From assembly GCF_040564635.1 (NCBI RefSeq), contig NZ_CP159837.1, positions 1,863,001 to 1,927,000 on the forward strand: DNA of 64,000 nt. Direction: 5' to 3'. The stretch's first letter is position 1; each line of letters begins with the position of its first letter. The DNA comes from Planktothricoides raciborskii GIHE-MW2 (GTDB taxonomy: Bacteria; Cyanobacteriota; Cyanobacteriia; Cyanobacteriales; Laspinemataceae). A model generated the notes under the pieces. The model was given only the letters and a program-made list of their open reading frames with translations, did not search any database and was not told the origin of the DNA. Shown here piece by piece: positions 44,700 through 53,343 of this stretch. Both the position numbers and the translations under genes were made by a program.

Positions 44700-44835
44700 A
44701 AGCTATTGACAAACTGTTCATAATATACATTTGCAGATTAATTTCTGCTACAAAAGTTCATAAAAGCCTCAGACGGTTTATGATAAAGAGGTGAAAACAA
44801 CCAAAAATCAATAGTTACAAGGCATCAGCAGTTTC

Positions 44836-45465
44836 ATGGACGCGATAGAATTTTTTCAAAAAAGTGCAGGAAAATGGCGATCGCAGCGCACTACCCACCA
44901 TTTGGCATTTAGACGCGCTGAGATGGGCGACTCGGAAATTACCGTGGAAGCATTAGCGGGGGACGATCCAAAAGTACAGGAAATTTGTAAACTCCATGAA
45001 GTGGATCCCAGGGAAGCCAGTGGCGGGGCTTTTGTCTCTTGGCAGGGTTCGATGGCTTGGGACAGGGAAGGAGAAAATCATTCTGGGGAAACCGTATTTG
45101 CGATCGTTCCCGATCCGCATCATCCCAACACTGGGCGAATGTTAAGAGAACGGGGCTATGCGGAAATTGTCCCAGTGGCGGGACAATATCATATAGACGA
45201 AGAAGGTGGACTGGTACTGATTACTGAGTATGAAACCATGAGTGTGATTGAACGCTTCTGGTTTGCCAATCCCAATTTACGGATGCGGACTAGCACGGTG
45301 ACTCGCTTTGGGGGGTTTAGTACCGCCTCTTTTTGTAGCGAAAGTCGGATTTCCACAGAATCAGCGGATGTCAATAATTCTCAAGCGGAATCAGTAAACG
45401 CCAACAAAGAATCCAGCCAAGAATTATTAGGAACCGCCAAATTTTCTTCGGTTTTGGGGTGGTAA
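44836..45465 (+). CDS. cpcS: Phycobiliprotein chromophore lyase CpcS/CpeS family
   Basis: Attaches phycocyanobilin to Cys-82-type sites of phycobiliproteins. 209 aa, starting MDAIEFFQKSAGKWRSQRTTHHLAF, the CpcS hallmark with the conserved W-R-SQRT-HH region. The lipocalin-like barrel follows (FVSWQGSMAWDRE, TVFAIVPDP, RGYAEIVPVAGQYHI, LVLITEYETMSVIERFWF, NLRMRTSTVTRFGGFSTASFCSE, KFSSVLGW). A 20-residue Ser/Asn-rich loop around 175-195 is unusual. It is divergent from nblA; its stop overlaps a possible GTG start of the next gene. Confidence 0.93.
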   Translation: MDAIEFFQKSAGKWRSQRTTHHLAFRRAEMGDSEITVEALAGDDPKVQEICKLHEVDPREASGGAFVSWQGSMAWDREGENHSGETVFAIVPDPHHPNTGRMLRERGYAEIVPVAGQYHIDEEGGLVLITEYETMSVIERFWFANPNLRMRTSTVTRFGGFSTASFCSESRISTESADVNNSQAESVNANKESSQELLGTAKFSSVLGW

Positions 45466-46181
45466 AAGTGATTGGGGATTGGGGATTAGAGATGAACGCG
45501 CCGCACTGGGAAAGCAACCCGGAAAGAAACCCGGTTTCTTGGAGAAACCGGGTTTCTGAGGTTGCCTCCTGCCAAATTACCAGTAGCAACACCAATTCAG
45601 ATTCGTTTCAACGAGGTTGGCAATACCTAGATCGGGTGCGTCAGCTTACCCCAGAACCGGGGATAATTTCGCTAAATCCAGAAACCGGGTTTCTCGAAGA
45701 AACCCGGTTTCTTCACACTCGCATCTGCACCTGGATTGGCGATCATATAGATGCGATTAATTTAGAACTCACCGATTATCTGGAAGCCTGTCATCAATGC
45801 TTTCCCGTCGCCCACCGGCAAAATATTCAAATTTTCGCCGCCCCATTAGCCTCTCGATTTGGCATTGACGGCTTATGCAATATTTTATTGGACCCGATCG
45901 CCATCCTGATTGATGTAGGTCGGGTTAACCCTGAAGATTGGTTAGGCTTAGTCGTCCATGAATATGCCCATGCTCATCTCAAATCTCCGGGACACGATCG
46001 GCGATTTTTAGAAGTCCTCACCCATTTATGTCTAGGCTTAGGACTTGTCCCCCCAGTCTGCTCCTTTGACAGCGATCGATCCGTAAATTCCGCTCATTTG
46101 CGTAATTGGCCTCACTGTAGCTCAACCGCCAACCCCCTAGCTTTTTGGCTTGGCCTCACTGTAGAACCGCCAAACTCCTAG
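45459..46181 (+). CDS. Putative HExxH metalloprotease-like protein
   Basis: Up to 240 aa. A zinc-binding signature HEYAHAHLKSPGHDRRF lies at about 170-186, with conserved surroundings (RFGIDGLCNILLDPIAILID, WLGLVVHEYAH). I do not recognise a named family. The start is unsure: GTG 45459 overlaps the cpcS stop, while ATG 45492 (MNAPHWESNPERNP) has weak GGATTAGAG upstream. Two 33-bp palindromic repeats (45525-45557 and 45680-45712) lie inside the frame and add 11 codons each, so part of the N-terminal half is repeat-derived. Confidence 0.65.
   Translation: MVKVIGDWGLEMNAPHWESNPERNPVSWRNRVSEVASCQITSSNTNSDSFQRGWQYLDRVRQLTPEPGIISLNPETGFLEETRFLHTRICTWIGDHIDAINLELTDYLEACHQCFPVAHRQNIQIFAAPLASRFGIDGLCNILLDPIAILIDVGRVNPEDWLGLVVHEYAHAHLKSPGHDRRFLEVLTHLCLGLGLVPPVCSFDSDRSVNSAHLRNWPHCSSTANPLAFWLGLTVEPPNS
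45525..45557. repeat. 33-bp palindromic repeat inside the HExxH gene, copy 1
   Basis: AGAAACCCGGTTTCT-TGG-AGAAACCGGGTTTCT. The unit is 33 bp, so it adds 11 codons (RNPVSWRNRVS) without shifting the frame. Confidence 0.9.
45680..45712. repeat. 33-bp palindromic repeat inside the HExxH gene, copy 2
   Basis: AGAAACCGGGTTTCT-CGA-AGAAACCCGGTTTCT, the inverted version of copy 1, again 33 bp and in frame (ETGFLEETRFL). Confidence 0.9.
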
Positions 46182-46530
46182 CTTTTAGGCAGAAAAAGAA
46201 ACCGGGTTTATCTTTTAAAAGAGAAACCCCCATGCTAGTCAGGCATTTTCTGAAGCAACCCGGTTTCTGTGGTTTTTCTAGCGGCTTTTCCGCCGATGAT
46301 TAATCACTTGCCAGCCACCACGCTCCTACAGAAAAACAACTGGCAATAAAGCCAATAATAAATGGATGGGGAGGAAGCCGGGAGGCGATCGCGGCTGGGT
46401 AAACTCCCGCATTGAGTAATTACCCAGGAGTACGATCCCCAAACTTGGTGGCAGTACAGCGAAGGGGTTTCCTCGATTTTTTCGGCAACCATTACCTATA
46501 TGTACGCTCGTTTTTTTTGAAGTCCCTAGG
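46182..46530. other. Spacer with degenerate palindromic repeats
   Basis: Contains decayed copies of the AGAAACCGGGTTT palindrome at about 46195-46270. No convincing gene is present; the minus-strand frames here have no family features. The dprA promoter is presumably near the right end. Confidence 0.55.
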
Positions 46531-47757
46531 GTGGCGTATCCCATGCCAGAACAGATGCAAGAACGGATATTTTGGGTGGCTTGGTCACAAATTTCTGGGG
46601 TCGGCCCGGTGACACTCCATCGTTTAAATCAAAAGTTTGGCAGTTTAGCCGTCGCGTGGCAAGCGCCACCAACTGCCTTAAGTGAGGTAGAAGGATTGGG
46701 TCACAAAATTATCGCCAGCATCATGGAACAGCGATCGCGGATCTATCCCAACACCCTGTATCAGCAGCATTGCCAAAAAAATCCCCACTTTTGGACGCCG
46801 GTTGACCCGGACTATCCCCGTTTGCTATTGCAAATTCCCAACCCCCCGCCCCTGCTTTATTATCGAGGCACCATCGACCGAGACGAAAATCTGGGCAACC
46901 GCCCAGTGATTGGCATCGTCGGCACCCGCAATCCCTCGGACTATGGCAAACGTTGGACTCAGCGCATTGCCACCTTGCTGGCCAAATGTGGCTTTACCAT
47001 TGCCTCTGGTATGGCTAAAGGTATTGATACAGAAGCCCATCATGCCTGTTTAGCTGCCGGAGGACGCACTCTGGCGGTCTTTGGCACCGGGGTTGATGTG
47101 GTCTATCCCGCAGAAAATCGCAGCCTTTACCAACAAATTCTGGCGCAAGGGCTGGCATTGAGTGAATACCCCAGGGGCACTACCCCCAACGCCCGCCACT
47201 TTCCTCAGCGGAATCGCATTATTGCTGGACTCAGCCGTGCTTTATTAGTCATGGAGGCGCCGGAACGATCGGGGGCATTAATTACCGCGCATCAAGCCAA
47301 TGAATTTTGCCGCGATGTTTATGTGTTGCCCGGTCGGATCGATGACTATAACTCTCAGGGTTGTTTAAAACTTTTGAAAAATGGGGCGGAGATGATTCTC
47401 AGTGAAGCGGAGTTATTGAAGATGCTCGGTGCCATGCCCCCCCTGAATCAAGGGCAACAGTCTCAACAGTTGTCCCTATTTTCTGATTCGGTAACCAGAA
47501 ATATTCAAAAAAGCGATCGCGCCATTGCGTCCAGGGATCCCACCCCATCCCCTACCGTACCCAGCATGACCCCAGCCATCAACCTGGAACCTAATTTAAA
47601 ACAAGTATTTCAGGTCATCCCCTCAGAGGCGATCGCGTTTGATCTGATTGTGGAACAAGCTCGGATGAATGCCGGGGAAGTTTCCAGCGCCTTGTTGCAG
47701 TTGGAATTATTGGGTCTAGTATCCCAGTTACCCGGAATGCGCTACCAACGTGACTAA
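46531..47757 (+). CDS. dprA: DNA processing protein DprA
   Basis: Loads RecA on single-stranded DNA during natural transformation. About 408 aa from GTG 46531, or 404 from ATG 46543 (MPEQMQERIFWVAWSQISGVGP). An N-terminal helix-hairpin region precedes the Rossmann-like DprA core: VIGIVGTRNPSDYGKRWTQR, FTIASGMAKGIDTEAHHACL, GRTLAVFGTGVDVVYPAENR, GTTPNARHFPQRNRIIAGLS, LVMEAPERSGALITAHQANE, VYVLPGRIDDYNSQGCLKLL. A linker of about 60 residues and a C-terminal winged helix (AIAFDLIVEQARMNAGEVSSALLQLELLG) follow. Confidence 0.95.
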   Translation: MAYPMPEQMQERIFWVAWSQISGVGPVTLHRLNQKFGSLAVAWQAPPTALSEVEGLGHKIIASIMEQRSRIYPNTLYQQHCQKNPHFWTPVDPDYPRLLLQIPNPPPLLYYRGTIDRDENLGNRPVIGIVGTRNPSDYGKRWTQRIATLLAKCGFTIASGMAKGIDTEAHHACLAAGGRTLAVFGTGVDVVYPAENRSLYQQILAQGLALSEYPRGTTPNARHFPQRNRIIAGLSRALLVMEAPERSGALITAHQANEFCRDVYVLPGRIDDYNSQGCLKLLKNGAEMILSEAELLKMLGAMPPLNQGQQSQQLSLFSDSVTRNIQKSDRAIASRDPTPSPTVPSMTPAINLEPNLKQVFQVIPSEAIAFDLIVEQARMNAGEVSSALLQLELLGLVSQLPGMRYQRD

Positions 47758-47901
47758 CCCAACCGGGACCACCCCGAATACAAACCAGTGCTGGGGAAGC
47801 GATTGATGGCAGTTGAGTTGACGCCTAATAGCATAGACATCAGCCGTCAACCCTCAACAATTCTGATAATGAATATGGACTCTTAATCAACAAAATCAAC
47901 T

Positions 47902-48777
47902 CTAAGAGCGTAAGGGGAAAAAGATCAGAGGTTGACTGCTGCCTCGCAGCAGATCGCGCCGGAAATTGCGAACCCAATCCCAAGAACCGCCTAAATTTTT
48001 ACCCGCCACGGCGATCGCACAAATATCACTCATGGCGGCGATTTCCAAGATATCGGGAACAGGTTCTCCCAAGCGCACCTCGATATCCACTTCTAAATTC
48101 AACCCTGCCAACTCGGTTTTGATTGCCCCTAATTTTGCCTGAGCTTCTTTGAGCAAAGAATCTTTCGGCACCTCGCGCAGAATACCGGCATCAATAATCC
48201 AAATCAGCATACAACGTTCCAGAGAATTAGCGGGACGTTGTGCCGCATAGCGTTTAAATTCTGCCACCAATTGCGGGGAAACATCCGTATCATCATAAGG
48301 AATTCCCACATAGCGCAATAAGTGCCGACAACGTAAATCCAATTCTTCCGCAGTCAAGGCATATAACAAAGGAGTAGGAAAAGTGATCAGGGGAACCTTA
48401 ATCCGAGCCGATAAATCAATAATAGTCGCACCAAACAGTTGGTCACTCAGTAAAGTTTTCGGTTCCGTACCCACAACAACTACGTCACTTTTATAAGTTT
48501 GAGCAACTTTGAGAATATGATCTATGGGTAAACCGGATTTAATTTCTACCGCCACTTCCATCCCATTGGGGATATTTTCAGTAATGAAAGACAAGCGATC
48601 TTGTGCTTTCTTAATTTGCTCTGTATCTTCCCGAGGAATCTGACCTTTTGACCAAAAGGGAACACAATGCAGAAATACGATTTGCTCGACTCCACCGGCG
48701 GCCAAACTCGGCAAAAATTGACCTAGACGATGTAAACCGTCTGTAAAATTTGTAGAAACCAAAATTTTTCTAAACAT
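47902..48777 (-). CDS. Universal stress protein with two Usp domains
   Basis: 291 aa from ATG 48777 (MFRKILVSTNFTDGLHRLGQF), the usual Usp start; a longer frame reaches 48861 but its extra 28 residues look unrelated. The first Usp domain ends SDVVVVGTEPKTLLSDQLFGATIIDLSARIKVPLITF, a divergent form of the GxxG-x9-G(S/T) nucleotide loop. The second (about 150-291) includes LIWIIDAGILREV and ICAIAVAGKNLGG. Role in stress response is a family-level statement only. Confidence 0.82.
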   Translation of the reverse strand: MFRKILVSTNFTDGLHRLGQFLPSLAAGGVEQIVFLHCVPFWSKGQIPREDTEQIKKAQDRLSFITENIPNGMEVAVEIKSGLPIDHILKVAQTYKSDVVVVGTEPKTLLSDQLFGATIIDLSARIKVPLITFPTPLLYALTAEELDLRCRHLLRYVGIPYDDTDVSPQLVAEFKRYAAQRPANSLERCMLIWIIDAGILREVPKDSLLKEAQAKLGAIKTELAGLNLEVDIEVRLGEPVPDILEIAAMSDICAIAVAGKNLGGSWDWVRNFRRDLLRGSSQPLIFFPLRS

Positions 48778-49311
48778 GAGGATTTCCGCGACTGATTTGA
48801 TAAAATCCCGTCCAAGGAAGGTTGGCTGGGATTGACGCTGGTTCACAACAGAGTTAACCAAGTTTACCCAGATCCCAGTACCATTCCCACATCTGTTTTC
48901 CTCAACATCTATTCCGCTCGTTTATACCTAGGGTAACAACTTCTAATTGGTTTTAGTCAGAGTCTTACGGGTGAGGAGAGACGCAGGATTTCTGATGGCG
49001 GGTAGTCGATCTCTTCTGACTGATATCTGCCCAATTGATTGACGATTTAATTCATTTAATTTATATAATTAAATATAATTAATGGGCATTAATGGGCGGA
49101 TATTCTCCGGGAATTCGACGAATTATCGATGCCGGATCGACGGTTAGATATATCTTTTTTTGATAGCCTGGGCTATTTTAATCCATATGCTTCTTTAATT
49201 CAGATTCTTCTACAATAAATTTCCTGAGCCAGACCGATGGCGGTGAGAATGACAATTCCGGGTTATCCAGCAAATTAGATGTATGAATATTTTTCTAGGC
49301 GAATCTTCTAT
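48778..49311. other. Spacer without a recognised gene
   Basis: Includes an AT-rich stretch with TTTAATTTATATAATTAAA-like sequence at about 49045-49080. No conserved frame, tRNA or clear terminator is seen. Confidence 0.5.
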
Positions 49312-50037
49312 TTAAGCAATCGTGATAATCACCACGGTAATATTGTCTCGTCCACCTTTTTCTTTGGCGGCGTCTACCAAAGTGGTCGCCGCTTTTTCCC
49401 CGGCTCTAATTGATTTCAGGTTATTGGCGATCGCGGCATCGGATAATTCTTCCGTCAGGCCATCAGAACAAAGCAGGAGGCGATCGCCGGTTTGCACCTC
49501 AAACGGATTCACCGTCACTTCCGGGAGATCCGGGCGACCAATACATCGCTCCAAAACATGACGCATCGGATGACTTCGCCCTTGTTCGGCAGTTAAATGA
49601 CCAGCCTGAATTGCCCGCGCCACCCAGGTATGATCGTCGGTAATTTGCTGCAATTTTGACCCGCGTAGACGATATAAACGAGAGTCCCCCACATGAGCGC
49701 ACCAGGGCTGGTCATCGCGAAAAATCACCGCCACAGCGGTCGTTCCCATATCATTCAATGCGGGATGTCGCTGTTGCTCCTGAACAATTGTCTCATTCGC
49801 GAGGCGAAAAGCTTGATTGAGAATTTCAGCGGAACTCTTATCGGAATGCCACTGATTTTGTAAATAATTTTTGATCGTTTGCACCGCAATTCGAGATGCT
49901 TCTTGACCTCCCGCATGACCTCCCATGCCATCGGCGACGATAAAAAATCGTCCCTCCGGTTCGTCCATATAATAATCATCTTGATTAACCGAACGAACGA
50001 CTCCTGTATCCGTTAGACCCGCAAAATAGCGTTTCAT
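49312..50037 (-). CDS. PP2C-type serine/threonine protein phosphatase
   Basis: 241 aa, compact bacterial Stp/PrpC type. Metal-binding Asp residues are in the expected motifs: VNQDDYYM, FFIVADGMGGHAGGQEAS, HVGDSRLYRLR, LLLCSDGLTEELSD and GGRDNITVVII. It dephosphorylates Ser/Thr targets and opposes eukaryotic-type kinases. It lies 84 bp downstream of the AarF-like gene on the same strand, possibly in one transcript. Confidence 0.94.
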   Translation of the reverse strand: MKRYFAGLTDTGVVRSVNQDDYYMDEPEGRFFIVADGMGGHAGGQEASRIAVQTIKNYLQNQWHSDKSSAEILNQAFRLANETIVQEQQRHPALNDMGTTAVAVIFRDDQPWCAHVGDSRLYRLRGSKLQQITDDHTWVARAIQAGHLTAEQGRSHPMRHVLERCIGRPDLPEVTVNPFEVQTGDRLLLCSDGLTEELSDAAIANNLKSIRAGEKAATTLVDAAKEKGGRDNITVVIITIA

Positions 50038-50121
50038 AATTCAATTTTTTTTCAGCATCAGGCGACAGTAAATCAGAAAAAATCGATAAAAATCGATGGT
50101 TTGGGACTAATTAATTGCTCC

Positions 50122-51918
50122 TTAAAGCATTTTATCCATTCGCTCCAATCCCATTAATAGGCGAATTAAGCTACCTGCCAGTAAAACTGCGACCAGGGCG
50201 ATCGCACCGGCCAACCATAGCCAATTATTCACCAATAAGATCGTTGCCGATAGGGTAAAAGCGCTCACCAGCAAAGCCAAATTCGTACCCATTTGAATAC
50301 TACCTAGGCGTCGGATTACTCGGTCGGTTTCCGTGGAGCGAATCCGCAAACGGATGTCACCGCGATCTAATTTTTCAATGGTATCCTCAATCCGACCTGG
50401 TAAACCGAAGGCGGTACTACTGACTTCCGCTGCTTGGCGACCTAGTTGATCTAAAAAGCTAGATTGATCCAGTCCATTGCCATTACTCATAATCTGTAGA
50501 GCAAAGGGTTTTGCTACCTCCATAAAATTAAACTCTGGATCGAGACCTTTGCCGACCCCTTCTAAGGTAGAAAAGGCTCGCATGACAAAAGTAAAGGTGG
50601 CTGGGAAGCGAAACGGCTGGTCATAAGCGATTTCATATAAATCATCGCTAATCTGTGTCACCGACTGCTCCTCAAACGGTTGATCCATTAAATTATCTAG
50701 AATGTATTGGATCGAACGCCGTACCGGGCCTGGGTCTTCCATCGGTGCTAGGGCACCTAATTCTATCAAAGAAGTCACCACTTTATCGGCATTTTTTTGG
50801 GCAATGCCAAAAAACAGATCCAGCAGTCCTTCCCGAATATCTCTGCGGATAGACCCCATCATGCCAAAATCGTAAAAGATCAAAGCACCATCAGGGCTGA
50901 CAGCAATATTGCCTGGGTGAGGGTCGGCGTGGAAAAACCCATGATTGAGCAGTTGACGTAAATAAGCTTCCGCCCCCAGGTTGGCCAAAGTTCTCCGATC
51001 CAGTCCAGCGGCTTCGATCGCTTCGTAATGACTTATTTTAATTCCGGGAATATATTCTAGGGTCAAGACCCTGGGGGAAGCATAGCGCCAATAAACCCGG
51101 GGGACTTTCACCCAATTTACCCCGCGAAAATTCCGCCGAAAGGTATCCGCGTTCCGCCCTTCGTTGAGGTAATCAATTTCTTCGTAGAGAATTTTGTAGC
51201 ATTCATCATAAATGCCCAACCAATCTCGACCTTTACCCCAACGGGGATGATTTTTAAAGTATTGAGCGATGGTTTTGGCGATCGCCAAATCAATGCCGAA
51301 GAGTTTTTGTAAGCCCAGGCGCTGCACCTTGACCACTACTTCTTCCCCGTTCATTAGCTGCGCTTTATGAACTTGTCCCAAACTGGCTGCCGCCAAAGGA
51401 ACTGGGTCAAAGCTGCGGAACAATTCATCCACACTGCGGCCAAATTCTTCTTGAATAATTTGTTTCACCTGCTCATAACTAAAGGCAGGCACCTTATCTT
51501 GCAGCTTAGACAGTTCTTCTACATATTCCGAAGGAAACAGATCGGACCGGGTAGAAAATAGCTGTCCCAGTTTAATAAACGTTGGGCCAAGATCCAAGAA
51601 AGTTTCCCGCACCCAGATCGCTTGCTTACGACGTCTCGCCCCTTTCGCTTCTTCGGTATATCCGTTTGGGTAGCTCCAAGGTTTGCTATTTAGCCACAGT
51701 TCAGTGGTAAACCTGAACACACAACTCCAAATATGAATTCGGCGCTGAAAGCGAGAATAGTTTGGCCGACTCCAACGGTAAGTTTTCTTCTCAGAAGAGT
51801 GGGTAATCCCGACGGCATCAGTAGCCTGTGCGTCCCGGTTAGACTTGGCTAAGTGTTGGCCATTTAAGGGACGCTGACGGTTTTGAATATCAGTTTCAGT
51901 TAGAGGTGACACAGGCAA
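50122..51918 (-). CDS. AarF/UbiB (ABC1) family atypical kinase
   Basis: 598 aa. Family motifs: LGPTFIKLGQLFSTRSDLFP (KxGQ), PLAAASLGQVHKAQLMNGEE (A-rich loop), VVVKVQRLGLQKLF, YLNEGRNADTFRRNF, LTLEYIPGIKIS, NHGFFHADPHPGNIAVS and IFYDFGMMGSI (catalytic D...N...DFG). Two hydrophobic helices close the C-terminus (LALLVSAFTLSATILLVNNWLWLAGAIALVAVLLAG). Members support isoprenoid-quinone synthesis or plastoglobule-type lipid metabolism. The N-terminal 45 residues are poorly conserved and the true start may be internal. Confidence 0.93.
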   Translation of the reverse strand: MPVSPLTETDIQNRQRPLNGQHLAKSNRDAQATDAVGITHSSEKKTYRWSRPNYSRFQRRIHIWSCVFRFTTELWLNSKPWSYPNGYTEEAKGARRRKQAIWVRETFLDLGPTFIKLGQLFSTRSDLFPSEYVEELSKLQDKVPAFSYEQVKQIIQEEFGRSVDELFRSFDPVPLAAASLGQVHKAQLMNGEEVVVKVQRLGLQKLFGIDLAIAKTIAQYFKNHPRWGKGRDWLGIYDECYKILYEEIDYLNEGRNADTFRRNFRGVNWVKVPRVYWRYASPRVLTLEYIPGIKISHYEAIEAAGLDRRTLANLGAEAYLRQLLNHGFFHADPHPGNIAVSPDGALIFYDFGMMGSIRRDIREGLLDLFFGIAQKNADKVVTSLIELGALAPMEDPGPVRRSIQYILDNLMDQPFEEQSVTQISDDLYEIAYDQPFRFPATFTFVMRAFSTLEGVGKGLDPEFNFMEVAKPFALQIMSNGNGLDQSSFLDQLGRQAAEVSSTAFGLPGRIEDTIEKLDRGDIRLRIRSTETDRVIRRLGSIQMGTNLALLVSAFTLSATILLVNNWLWLAGAIALVAVLLAGSLIRLLMGLERMDKML

Positions 51919-52027
51919 AAGCGCAACTCGTTTTTCAGAGGGGATCTAAGGGTATCTAAATTAGTTTAACCGGCGATTGTCAGTCTTTATTTTATCAGTG
52001 ACAATCCCCATAATTTATCATAATTAA

Positions 52028-52354
52028 TCAAGCACGAGAATTGCTACGATAACGTTGCAATTCTGCTCTGACCTGGGCAATTTCTGCTCGTAATTCGTCA
52101 ATGGTGGCTTGTAAATCTTCTGATTCTGACCCATTCGCCCCGCTGCCCGATCCGGTACTTTCTAAGCTAACCGCTTCGGCGTCTCGCTTGGCTCGTTCCA
52201 TCACTTCTTCGGTAAACTTGCGTAAGTTTTCCCGTTGTTCTGCATCAAACTTACCCAGTTCGCTTAAGGCATTCGTAATGGTTTTCGAAATCGTCTGATT
52301 GACAACTTCTGCCAGGGCTCGGCCTACAAAGAAAGCATTAACAAGAGGATTCAT
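52028..52354 (-). CDS. Small conserved cyanobacterial coiled-coil protein
   Basis: 108 aa from ATG 52354 (MNPLVNAFFVGRALAEVVNQ); the extra 8 residues of the longer frame are unlikely. The region NALSELGKFDAEQRENLRKF TEEVMERA is strongly patterned and shared, as I recall, by a protein family of cyanobacteria and plastids (DUF6825-like). A Ser/Gly linker and a C-terminal coiled coil (DLQATIDELRAEIAQVRAELQRY) follow. Function is unknown. Confidence 0.7.
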   Translation of the reverse strand: MNPLVNAFFVGRALAEVVNQTISKTITNALSELGKFDAEQRENLRKFTEEVMERAKRDAEAVSLESTGSGSGANGSESEDLQATIDELRAEIAQVRAELQRYRSNSRA

Positions 52355-52436
52355 TTTACTTACATCATGTACACACACATCCGCAGATGATTATAACAGC
52401 GATTTACTTTTGGGTGTAGGTTCTGGGCATTTATTT

Positions 52437-52500
52437 TTTTGTTATTGGTTATTGGTTATTATTTGTTGGTTGTTTGTTATTTGTTATTTGTTTAATAAGA
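52437..52500. repeat. Low-complexity TTATTGG/TTGTTATT stretch
   Basis: Imperfect tandem heptamers of TTGTTAT type directly before the RT-less intron. Similar AACAACTA tandem repeats lie on the other side (53322-53343), so the intron sits in a repeat-rich site. Confidence 0.6.
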
Positions 52501-52519
52501 ACTAGCAACGGAGCAACGG

Positions 52520-53321
52520 TAGGGGTCGATGGGAGCTTCACAACTCCCACCTCCCATTCAGAACGGAGCGTGCCACTTTCGCGGCACTCCGCTCCTAGCT
52601 GCGCTTGCTAAACCAATAGCATCCTAATGGGGAAGTCGTTAAACGTTCCCGTTTGGCATAGCGTTCATCCTTTGTCCCTTTAAAATCACACCATGTCGTA
52701 AGCGACTGGTTTTGTGCGTCCTTTGGACTTACTAATAATCGCTAACTTCACAGCCGTGGCACGTCTGCATATCCACTGGCAAAACCGGCGGAAAAGAGCT
52801 TTCTTGCCACATCCCATTCCCAATATTTCATCCGCTTACACACTATCGCTACTTACCATTACTGGTAAGAGAAATATGGGTTTACTTCGTTCCCTAGTGG
52901 TGGTTGAATGCGCTTTTAGGGTCTTCCCTGTCCCCCTAGGTATTTCTGGGATTCCTTTGTGACTGACTTGTTAAATTCGTCACCTTTCCCTATGCCATTT
53001 TGGACGCAGCGTAACAAGCAGTTTCGCTACTTTTGTTTGGAGAGGGTTCAAGCCGGGAATTCGCTCTCGCTGCCCATGAGCGCTTGACTTGCTGATTTTT
53101 CCCATCTGCTTAGGGATGATCAGCTTTCCTACCCGCTTCACGAGTAAAGATAGTGAATCTTTACCGTGGGGTGAGGTGTCTATGACCTCGGAGGAAAAAC
53201 CCTCCGGGAATCTTTGTCTACAGGACTATCCTGTACACCCCCAGAGTTATGTAGGTCAGAACCTACACCAGACGCACGTTTTGGGTTTTATCCCTAGACT
53301 TTCCGCCTGAACGAATCGCAC
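52520..53321 (-). mobile_element. RT-less (ORF-less) group II intron (intron C)
   Basis: About 802 nt. The 5' end is GTGCGATTCGTTCAGGCG at 53321 downward, and the 3' end CGACCCCTA at about 52520. Domain V is 52561-52594 (34 nt) and differs from that of intron A at few positions. The body aligns with the ribozyme parts of intron A (for example GGGTTTACTTCGTTCC, GAGGGTTCAAG). There is no reverse transcriptase and no recognisable remnant. The maturase of intron A could splice it in trans. It lies in the spacer between the small coiled-coil gene and the methyltransferase gene. Confidence 0.83.
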
Positions 53322-53343
53322 TAACAACTAACAACTAACAACA

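Noticed and set aside
46304-46544. Two minus-strand frames of 62 and 72 aa
   Set aside because: No conserved features or ribosome binding site; they lie in a repeat-containing spacer before dprA.
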